A stretch of 5,872 nucleotides of DNA, taken from NCBI GenBank assembly GCA_013695195.1, contig JACDAY010000119.1, positions 1 to 5,872 of the forward strand, given 5' to 3'. The DNA is from Blastocatellia bacterium (GTDB taxonomy: Bacteria; Acidobacteriota; Blastocatellia; Pyrinomonadales; Pyrinomonadaceae). The notes under the pieces were generated by a model. It worked only from the letters and a program-made list of their open reading frames with translations, was not told the origin of the DNA and searched no databases. The position numbers and the translations under genes were made by a program. Shown here piece after piece: positions 1 to 5,104 of this stretch (position 1 is its first letter; each line of letters begins with the position of its first letter).

Positions 1-108
1 GAATGGGCAGAAAGGCAGCCCGAGCCGCTTGCTGAATCTGCTGCTTATGAAGTTTTCGATAATTCTGTCGTGCCGCCTGCCTTTAAACGACGGATTCTGG
101 AGAAATAG
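1..108 (+). CDS. C-terminal fragment, possibly 2-oxoacid dehydrogenase E1 alpha subunit (5' end outside window)
   Basis: Frame 1 is open from the first base to a TAG at 106-108 and gives the last 35 residues of a protein. The fragment begins EWAERQPEPLAES and ends PPAFKRRILEK. Thiamine-diphosphate E1 alpha subunits (pyruvate, branched-chain or acetoin dehydrogenase) commonly end with a helix of the type 'FAexSPePdp..ly..VY', and WAERQPEPLAESAAYEVF fits that pattern loosely. An E1 beta gene lies about 1 kb downstream on the same strand, which supports the idea. The extra PPAFKRRILEK tail is not a family hallmark that I can vouch for. The stop codon directly abuts the ATG of the next gene, so the two are almost certainly co-transcribed. 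That a gene ends here is secure; the E1 alpha identity is inference from a short tail plus context. Confidence 0.5.
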   Translation, partial: EWAERQPEPLAESAAYEVFDNSVVPPAFKRRILEK

Positions 109-627
109 ATGAAATGGCTTGTTGAAAAATCGAGATATCTCTCATATATAGCAATTACGGGTATGCTTTTTGGCGTTTTGGCGGCGCTTTACGTTGGCGT
201 CGAGAAGACGGTGAAAGTAATTCAGATCGCCTTTCTGCATTACGAAAGCAGCAGCCCGACGTTGTACGTCTTATTCGATGCTCTCGACAGCTTTCTCGTC
301 GCAATCGCCTTGCTCGTAATTGCCGTAAGTTTATACGAACTCTTTATCAGCGGGCTGGAAGTGCCGGATTGGATGCTCGTCAAGAGCCTCGATGAACTCA
401 AAGCAAAGTTCGGGTCGGTGTTGATCCCGATCATGGCGGTAAAATTTGTTCAAAAGCTTCTGCAGTCGGAAAGTGCTCTCGAAACGCTGTATTATGGGAT
501 TGCCATCGCACTCGTGGCATTCGCTTTGACCGCATTCAACTATGTCGCCGACAAGGAAAAAGATGCCGAAATCGAGCGGCATCCCGAAGAGGAAGAAACG
601 CGGGCCGAGGATTTGAAAAAGGGCTAG
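109..627 (+). CDS. UPF0114 / YqhA-family integral membrane protein
   Basis: A 172-residue inner-membrane protein of unknown function. Hydrophobic segments lie at about residues 10-30, 58-80, 101-118 (more amphipathic) and 127-146. A highly charged, Glu-rich cytoplasmic-type tail follows from about 147 to 172. The motif SLYELFIS after the second segment, and SLDELKAKFGS before the third, match the conserved YENF/LxDLKxK region of the YqhA (UPF0114) family, whose bacterial members are about 160-180 residues long. The biochemical role of the family is not established. The start is ATG 109, directly after the upstream stop, with GGAG at 99-102 as ribosome binding site inside the preceding gene; this implies translational coupling. 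The next gene starts 3 bases after the stop. Family assignment is fairly sure; any link to the neighbouring dehydrogenase genes is only positional. Confidence 0.8.
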   Translation: MKWLVEKSRYLSYIAITGMLFGVLAALYVGVEKTVKVIQIAFLHYESSSPTLYVLFDALDSFLVAIALLVIAVSLYELFISGLEVPDWMLVKSLDELKAKFGSVLIPIMAVKFVQKLLQSESALETLYYGIAIALVAFALTAFNYVADKEKDAEIERHPEEEETRAEDLKKG

Positions 628-630
628 AAT

Positions 631-1074
631 ATGCAGAATTTCACGAGTGTTCCCTTCAAAACCGAAAGCGGCCTGTCGTCGATAAACGGCGTGGCCAAGT
701 TTTCGGGCGCCGGGATCGTTCTCGAATTCGAGTCGAAGCTTTTCGGCCTGATATCAGACGGCGTAAAAGAAGTGCGTCTGGCATTGGCCGATATTCTCGA
801 TGTGAAGTTTCGTAAAGGTTTTTTCAAGTATGGAGCAAAGATCGAGATCAGAACAAAAACGTTTTCAAAACTCGCCGAATTACCGAATAAGGAAGGGAAA
901 TTCACATTAAAACTTGTCCCCGCTGATTTTCAAAGAGCTCAAGAAGCAGTTGCACAATTGCAAAAAGACTTAACCGGCCATCAGCAGGAACTTCCGCCCG
1001 CCCATACGCCTGTGAGCAGTTTGTTCGATGAAGATGCGTCAGAGGAAGGAACGAAGGAATTAGACAAAAATTAG
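631..1074 (+). CDS. Small soluble protein of unknown function, beta-rich with possible PH-like fold
   Basis: A 147-residue protein that I do not recognise as a named family. Residues 1-95 alternate hydrophobic and polar residues in short strands (GIVLEFESKLFGLI, KEVRLALADILDVKF, KIEIRTKTF). The charged segment KEVRLALADILDVKFRKGFF resembles the strand-turn-strand core of bacterial PH-like domains. A helix at about 98-115 (DFQRAQEAVAQLQKDL) could be the closing helix of such a fold. The tail from about 118 to 147 is Pro/Glu/Asp-rich and probably disordered. There is no signal peptide or membrane segment, so it is likely cytoplasmic. ATG 631 follows the upstream stop by 3 bases, with AAAAAGGG at 616-623 as ribosome binding site. 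Coding status is well supported by the operon spacing; the PH-like suggestion is inference from sequence pattern only. Confidence 0.7.
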   Translation: MQNFTSVPFKTESGLSSINGVAKFSGAGIVLEFESKLFGLISDGVKEVRLALADILDVKFRKGFFKYGAKIEIRTKTFSKLAELPNKEGKFTLKLVPADFQRAQEAVAQLQKDLTGHQQELPPAHTPVSSLFDEDASEEGTKELDKN

Positions 1075-1086
1075 CTCTTTATCTAA

Positions 1087-2091
1087 ATGGCAGCAGCAAA
1101 AACAGAAACAAAGGCTTTAACAATGGTCGAGGCAATTCGGCAGGGTATTTGGGAAGAGATGACGGCGGATGAGAGCGTATTCGTCCTCGGCGAGGATGTC
1201 GGCGCTTACGGCGGAGCGTTTAAGCTGACCGAGGGTTTTATAGATCATTTTGGCGAGGAGCGGATGATCGATACGCCGATCTCGGAGGCGGCGATCGTCG
1301 GTGCGGCGTGCGGGGCGGCTTTGATGGGAATGAAGCCGGTCGCAGAATTTCAGTTTATCGATTTTATCTCGTGCGGGTTCGATATGCTGACGAATTACGC
1401 GGCAAAATCGCGTTATCGCGGGTGCGGCGGGATTCAGGCGGTGTTTCGCGGGCCGTGCGGCGGCGGTGTTCGCGGCGGGCCGTTCCATTCGCTCAATGCA
1501 GAGTCATTTTTTCTAAATACTGCAGGGCTTAAGATGGTCGAGCCTTCGACCGCGTACGATGCAAAAGGGTTAATAAAGGCTGCGATCCGTGATCCCGATC
1601 CGGTTTTGTTTTTCGAGCACAAAAAGCTCTATCGCCTTGCGCGCCTTCGCGAAGAATTGCCGGAGGACGATTATATAGTCGAGATCGGGAAGGCGCGAAC
1701 GGCCCGGGAAGGCAATGACCTTTCTATAATCACATTCGGCGCGATGGTCTTGAATGCTATCGATGCGGCTGAAGAGTTGGAAAAGTCGGATGGGTTGAGA
1801 GTAGAAGTGATCGATCTGCGTTCGCTCGCGCCGCTGGACAAGGAAGCAATTCTGGCAACGGTAAAGAAAACAAACCGCGTGATGATTCTCCAAGAAGCGA
1901 GTCTGACGGGCGGCATCGGCGGCGAGCTTTCAGCGATCATAGCCGAAGAAGCGTTCGAATGGCTGGACGCTCCGGTAATTCGCGTCGCGTCGATCGATTC
2001 GCCCGTACCGTTCGCGCCGCAGATGGAAGATTACTATTTGCCGCAAGTTTCGGAAATTATGGATGCGGCGAGAAAACTTGCAGCATACTGA
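1087..2091 (+). CDS. 2-oxoacid dehydrogenase E1 component, beta subunit (branched-chain/pyruvate type)
   Basis: A complete 334-residue beta subunit of a thiamine-diphosphate-dependent E1 enzyme. With E1 alpha it decarboxylates a 2-oxoacid and passes the acyl group to lipoyl-E2 in the cytoplasm. Visible hallmarks are LGEDVGAYGGAF at 34-45, DTPISEAAIVGA at 62-73 with the family's cofactor-activating Glu at 67, FIDF at 90-93, GGGVRGGPFHS at 125-135, PSTAYDAKGLIKAAI, DPVLFFEHKKLYR, a C-terminal EASLTGGIGGELSA segment and PVPFAPQMEDYYLP. Length is normal for the family. The EHKKLYR plus LPEDDY style suggests a branched-chain or broad 2-oxoacid enzyme, but the substrate cannot be fixed from beta alone. 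ATG 1087 lies 12 bases after the previous stop and has no clear Shine-Dalgarno. An internal ATG at 1123 (Met13) has AAAGG at 1110-1114 and is a possible alternative start, though family members usually carry some residues before TMVEAIRQ. No E2 or E3 gene follows; the next gene is convergent. Confidence 0.95.
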   Translation: MAAAKTETKALTMVEAIRQGIWEEMTADESVFVLGEDVGAYGGAFKLTEGFIDHFGEERMIDTPISEAAIVGAACGAALMGMKPVAEFQFIDFISCGFDMLTNYAAKSRYRGCGGIQAVFRGPCGGGVRGGPFHSLNAESFFLNTAGLKMVEPSTAYDAKGLIKAAIRDPDPVLFFEHKKLYRLARLREELPEDDYIVEIGKARTAREGNDLSIITFGAMVLNAIDAAEELEKSDGLRVEVIDLRSLAPLDKEAILATVKKTNRVMILQEASLTGGIGGELSAIIAEEAFEWLDAPVIRVASIDSPVPFAPQMEDYYLPQVSEIMDAARKLAAY

Positions 2092-2112
2092 TGAGAATTA
2101 TTTTCAAAAAAA

Positions 2113-3534
2113 TCATCCTTCACTCATAACTCTACGGGCGGCAAAATAACCGGACATTCCGTGAACACCACCGCCGGGCGGCGTTGATGCAGAGCAAATG
2201 TAAAGCCCCTTGGTCGGAGTTGAATAAAGCCGAGATGTCGGGCGCAGGAAAAGCTGACGGAAATCTTGCGAACCGCCGTTGATACAGCCGCCGAAGAGAT
2301 TGGCATTGTGTAGTTCGAGCTCGGCGGGCGGCGATACTTTGCGCGCCAGAATGCAATCCCGAAAACCTGGAGCAAATCGTTCGATTTGATTTTCGATGCG
2401 CTCCGTCATATCAAAAGTCGAACCGTTAGGAACGTGGCAATATGCCCAAGCCGTATGCTTTCCCTCAGGTGCGCGGCTTGAATCGAACAAACTAGGCTGC
2501 GCCAAAAGTACAAACGGCCGGTCGGCGTATTTGCCCTTCTGCGTGTCGCTTTCGGAAGCAAAAATTTCCGCGAAAGAACCGCCGAGATGAACCGTTCCCG
2601 CACGGGTGCACTCGGCCGATTTCCACGGAATCTGACTATTCAACGCCCAATCAATTTTGTACGCAGCGGCGCCATAGCGATAGCGCTCGAGTTTGCGCCT
2701 GTAATTTGCAGGCAAGCGGTGTCCGGCAATCTTCAGTAATCCTCGCGGAGACAAGTCGCAAAGCACGGCGCGTTTTGATGTCAGCAATTCGTCGATTGAT
2801 TCAACTCGTGAATCGGTAACAATCTCGCCGCCCAGTGAACGAAGGTAAGAACCGAGTGCGTCGGCGATTTTTTGCGAACCGCCGCGCGGAATCGGCCAAC
2901 CGACTGCGTGCCCGGCGACCGCGAGAACGATCCCGAACGAAGCAGTAAAGGCCTGGTCGAGCGAAAGCATCGAGTGGGCCGCAATTCCGGCAAAAAAGGC
3001 GCGGGCGCGTTCACCTTCAAAACTGCTTTTTGCCAGACCGATAGCCGAGCGAAACGCTTTTAGGCCGAAACGTGTAAACGTCAAAGGATGTTTCGGAAAA
3101 CGAAGCGGACCAAGCAAATCGGCAAAGAGATTTTCCCAATCGTCAACGAGAGGCTTGAATAGTTTACGATACGCAACGGCATCGCGTCCGAGCGTTTCAC
3201 CGGTTTTGTCGATTGACCTCTCCAGCAGAACGGCCGTTCCGTCATCAAAGGGATGCGCGAGCGGGGCGGGCGGCTGTATCCACTCCAGACCGTGAGCCTC
3301 GAGCGGCAACGTGCGAAAAAAAGGCGATGCAACGGCGAGCGGATGAACCGCCGAGCAGATGTCGTGCAAAAAACCAGGCAGTGTCAATTCGCCCGAACGA
3401 GTGCCGCCGCCGATGGTCTTCTCGGCCTCAATTATCTGAACGGTATATCCGCAATGCGCCAATTCTATTGCTGCGGCAAGTCCGTTCGGGCCTGAACCGA
3501 TGACTGTTGCTTGCTGAAAGCGCGAGCCGCTCAT
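2113..3534 (-). CDS. FAD-dependent oxidoreductase, phytoene dehydrogenase / PYROXD2-like
   Basis: A 473-residue flavoprotein of the phytoene desaturase-like amine-oxidase superfamily. The N-terminal dinucleotide-binding fold reads VIGSGPNGLAAAIELA (GxGxxG glycines 13, 15, 18) and ends its second strand at Glu36, the expected FAD-ribose ligand. The IGGGTRSGEL loop at 41-50 follows. The C-terminal FAD-contacting motif GLYICSASTPPGGGVHGM at 443-460, then SGYFAA, is typical of the COG1233/PYROXD2 branch rather than of carotenoid desaturases proper. No signal peptide or membrane anchor is seen. The substrate is unknown; no carotenoid gene is nearby, so a pigment role is not supported. The ATG lies 12 bases after the stop of the DUF417 gene with only a weak ribosome binding site, which suggests translation depends on the upstream gene. 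The 3' end converges on the E1 beta gene across 21 bases. Confidence 0.9.
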   Translation of the reverse strand: MSGSRFQQATVIGSGPNGLAAAIELAHCGYTVQIIEAEKTIGGGTRSGELTLPGFLHDICSAVHPLAVASPFFRTLPLEAHGLEWIQPPAPLAHPFDDGTAVLLERSIDKTGETLGRDAVAYRKLFKPLVDDWENLFADLLGPLRFPKHPLTFTRFGLKAFRSAIGLAKSSFEGERARAFFAGIAAHSMLSLDQAFTASFGIVLAVAGHAVGWPIPRGGSQKIADALGSYLRSLGGEIVTDSRVESIDELLTSKRAVLCDLSPRGLLKIAGHRLPANYRRKLERYRYGAAAYKIDWALNSQIPWKSAECTRAGTVHLGGSFAEIFASESDTQKGKYADRPFVLLAQPSLFDSSRAPEGKHTAWAYCHVPNGSTFDMTERIENQIERFAPGFRDCILARKVSPPAELELHNANLFGGCINGGSQDFRQLFLRPTSRLYSTPTKGLYICSASTPPGGGVHGMSGYFAARRVMSEG

Positions 3535-3546
3535 ATTAAGCTTGCT

Positions 3547-4065
3547 CTAAACAGCAGTAGTGCGCGTTTCTCTCCAACCGGCGGCGCGCAGAGCCTCGCC
3601 AGCCGTCCAGATCGCCGCTCCGAGCGATAACAAATCTTTTAATAAAAACTGCCCCGGCATTGGCGATGGGAAAGGAAACCCGTAACCCGGCTGCCACACG
3701 CCAGGCGTTGTCAAAACAAAGGTTAGGGTTATGAGAAACGTGATCGCCGCTCCCACGCTCCCGACAGCCGAAACGAGCGGTGCGAACGGCCGCGTTGCAA
3801 TGAGCAAGCCTAAAATAATTTCGACAGTGCCTATCAGCATCGAAACTCCCTGCACGCTCATTACGCCGAGCATCCACGACATCAGAGGCGAATTGGCGAC
3901 CAACCCCTGAATGCCTTCCGCCTCGTAAGCTGTGAATTTCAACGCGCCGACCCAAAGTAAAATAATTACCAGTCCATAGCGAATGATGTTAGCGCCGATA
4001 TTTTCGAGCGTGTAACCCCAGCCGGTTGTATCGCCGCTGTTCATATTTTCCATTCTCGTTGCCAT
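3547..4065 (-). CDS. DUF417 (YkgB / RclC-like) inner-membrane protein
   Basis: A 172-residue membrane protein with hydrophobic segments at about 25-43, 68-90, 97-120 and 138-157. Family-typical strings are RYGLVIILLWVGALKFTAYE (29-48), followed by EGIQGLVANSPLMSW (50-64), RPFAP (92-96) and LTTPGVW (118-124), and a GQFLLKDL segment (138-145). These are characteristic of DUF417, the family of E. coli RclC (YkgB), which is induced with RclA and RclB under reactive chlorine stress; its molecular activity is not established. The start at ATG 4065 is supported by a GGGAG ribosome binding site 9 bases upstream; Met5 (4053) is a less likely alternative. It sits between a DUF4142 lipoprotein gene (33-base gap) and an FAD oxidoreductase (12-base gap), all on the minus strand. 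A role in oxidant or envelope stress is inference from the family. Confidence 0.88.
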   Translation of the reverse strand: MATRMENMNSGDTTGWGYTLENIGANIIRYGLVIILLWVGALKFTAYEAEGIQGLVANSPLMSWMLGVMSVQGVSMLIGTVEIILGLLIATRPFAPLVSAVGSVGAAITFLITLTFVLTTPGVWQPGYGFPFPSPMPGQFLLKDLLSLGAAIWTAGEALRAAGWRETRTTAV

Positions 4066-4074
4066 TTTTGTTTT

Positions 4075-4079
4075 CTCCC
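4075..4079 (-). promoter_or_regulatory. Ribosome binding site of the DUF417 gene
   Basis: The minus strand reads GGGAGAAAACAAAA directly before the ATG, a strong Shine-Dalgarno core (GGGAG) with a 9-base A-rich spacer. It fixes the upstream Met (4065) as the likely start over Met5. The same GGGAGAAAA string precedes the next gene upstream in the operon. Confidence 0.75.
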
Positions 4080-4098
4080 AGAATTAATTCCGCCCAGT

Positions 4099-4707
4099 TC
4101 ACGGTTTTACGCCCATTTTGTCTGCCATGCTTTTAATCATATCCAGATGCATTTTCAAAGTGGGAAGCGTTTTTGCGGCAAACGCCTTCACATCCGCGTC
4201 GGCAGCCGTTTTAGAAACATTTTCAAAAGCCGCGACATCTTTTTCATGGGCTGCGACCATCGCTTTCACGTATTCCATGTCAAAATCCGCGCCGCTCGCC
4301 TTCGATAATTTATCCATCAGCTCTTTATGCGTTGGTAAAACACCCGTTGGGAGCGTAACCTTTTTTTGCGCCGCCAACAGTTTCAGTTCTTCATTCGCCT
4401 TCGAGTGATCCGTAGCCATTAACTGTCCGAACGTTTTAACTGCCGGGCTTTGCGCTTTTTGTGCTGCGAGATTGCCGAGCTCCACTTCCGCCATTCCGCC
4501 CGGAGCTGCATCGTTCATAAAAGCGAGGTCCCCTCCGGTAACAACGGTATCGCCTTTATCGCTTGCTGGTTTTGCCGGTTCGGTCTTTACCAGCGGTTCG
4601 CTGTTGGCCGTTCCTTTATTGCCGGGTGATTCGCCGCAAGCCGTACCCAGCGCAGTGAAGATTCCGACTGAAAAAAATAAAGAAATTATTTTTATTCGTT
4701 TACTCAT
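4099..4707 (-). CDS. DUF4142 domain protein, probable envelope lipoprotein
   Basis: A 202-residue exported protein. Residues 1-23 form a signal peptide (basic MSKRIK, hydrophobic core IISLFFSVGIFTALG) followed by Cys24, so lipid attachment is plausible. However, the lipobox (GTAC) lacks the usual Leu at -3. A low-complexity linker spans about 25-58. The DUF4142 domain follows (about 58-195), a four-helix ferritin-like bundle with the typical strings FMNDAAPGGMAEVELG, VKTFGQLMATDHSKANEEL, AHEKDVAAFE and KTLPTLKMHLDM. His101, His127, His154 and His187 are visible; the HSKAN and MHL histidines recur in relatives. The function of the family is unknown; metal binding is only suspected. It is the first gene of a three-gene minus-strand operon, with a promoter about 75-105 bases upstream and a GGGAG ribosome binding site 7 bases before the ATG. 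Confidence 0.9.
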   Translation of the reverse strand: MSKRIKIISLFFSVGIFTALGTACGESPGNKGTANSEPLVKTEPAKPASDKGDTVVTGGDLAFMNDAAPGGMAEVELGNLAAQKAQSPAVKTFGQLMATDHSKANEELKLLAAQKKVTLPTGVLPTHKELMDKLSKASGADFDMEYVKAMVAAHEKDVAAFENVSKTAADADVKAFAAKTLPTLKMHLDMIKSMADKMGVKP

Positions 4708-4714
4708 TAGTTTT

Positions 4715-4719
4715 CTCCC
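4715..4719 (-). promoter_or_regulatory. Ribosome binding site of the DUF4142 gene
   Basis: The minus strand reads GGGAGAAAACTA immediately before ATG 4707. The GGGAG core with a 7-base spacer is near ideal and decides the start codon. It is nearly identical to the site before the next gene of the operon. Confidence 0.75.
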
Positions 4720-4781
4720 GGTGCTCTCTGTAATCTTCTACGTAAAAAAGCCACAAATAATCGTCCGGCTGCTTCGCTTAT

Positions 4782-4810
4782 CTTTTACTTCTGAAAAGAT
4801 TTAAAGTCAA
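4782..4810 (-). promoter_or_regulatory. Sigma-70-like promoter for the DUF4142-DUF417-oxidoreductase operon
   Basis: On the minus strand, TTGACT (4810-4805, five of six consensus bases) is followed by exactly 17 bases and then TAAAAG (4787-4782, four of six). Transcription would begin near 4775 and leave a leader of about 68 bases before ATG 4707. The leader holds a weak AGCC/GGCT pairing followed by six Ts, too short to call an attenuator. This lies just beyond the decayed gene at 4833-5098, where a promoter for the next intact gene is expected. The -10 match is modest and no start site has been mapped. Confidence 0.55.
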
Positions 4811-4832
4811 GAATGTAATTTTCACTTTGCGT

Positions 4833-5098
4833 TCACGCGGGTGGCATATTCGGCATGCGCGGATCAATCGGCTCCACCTGTGCCGCGTTGACGCCCGTCG
4901 AATCTTCTGCTTCCGAACTGCTGTTTGGACGGGCTTCGCTCGCTTTTTCCTGCGTCTAGCTCAATCGCAAATTTAATTAAACGCGCGTACTTCGTACAAT
5001 TCTCAGGGATTTTTTTGCCCTGAAATGCAGCTGTGATTTTTGCGCGGCTTAACTCGCGCCAGCGGTCCTACGCATCGCAGTCGGATTTTTTATCTCAT
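4833..5098 (-). pseudogene. Decayed small gene downstream of the cytochrome gene (two frameshifts and one in-frame stop)
   Basis: No intact gene is present, but the minus strand carries a coherent trace of one. AGAGGA (5106-5101) overlaps the cytochrome stop codon and precedes an ATG (5098-5096). After MR the frame hits TAA. Skipping the T before a run of six As gives KKSDCDA, then TAG (5070-5068). Then comes an open stretch beginning DRWRELSRAKITAAFQGKKI and continuing PENCTKYARLIKFAIELDAG. At a run of five As (about 4945-4949) a one-base shift leads into KASEARPNSSSEAEDSTGV, then NAAQVEPIDPRMPNMPPA, ending in TGA at 4835-4833. The restored product would be roughly 88 residues: a charged helical front and a Ser/Glu/Pro-rich tail. 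I do not recognise the family. No usable start codon exists in the main open stretch, so it is unlikely to be expressed as is. Base errors in the two A-runs could explain the shifts, but not the TAG. Confidence 0.5.
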
Positions 5099-5104
5099 TT
5101 TCCT

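Noticed and set aside
1117..1488. 123-residue minus-strand reading frame opposite E1 beta
   Set aside because: Shadow of the well-conserved E1 beta frame; composition is Arg/Ala/His-rich without recognisable motifs.
2090..2117. Possible terminator between the convergent E1 beta and oxidoreductase genes (GATG ... ATTTT/AAAAT ... CATC)
   Set aside because: The pairing is short, A/T-rich, interrupted by a six-base bulge, overlaps both stop codons and has no T-run after it on either strand.
3213..3503. 96- and 80-residue plus-strand reading frames opposite the oxidoreductase
   Set aside because: Arg/Ala-rich shadow products antisense to a clearly conserved flavoprotein; no ribosome binding site or family features.
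4893..4934. Seven-base inverted repeat GCCCGTC / GACGGGC with a 28-base loop
   Set aside because: Long loop, no partner signal, and it falls inside the coding-like tail of the decayed gene; likely incidental.
4972..4997. Palindrome TTTAATTAAA next to GTAC-TTC-GTAC, considered as operator or recombination site
   Set aside because: Both are short, no gene start is close by, and they read as ordinary codons of the decayed frame.
5003..5023. Inverted repeat TCAGGG / CCCTGA with a nine-base T-rich loop
   Set aside because: The T-run is in the loop, not after the stem, so it is not an intrinsic terminator; it lies within the coding-like trace of the decayed gene and is probably chance.
4708..5104. 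Small mobile element (MITE-like) in the gap before the DUF4142 gene
   Set aside because: No terminal inverted repeats or target duplication could be found; a decayed gene plus a promoter explains the stretch better.
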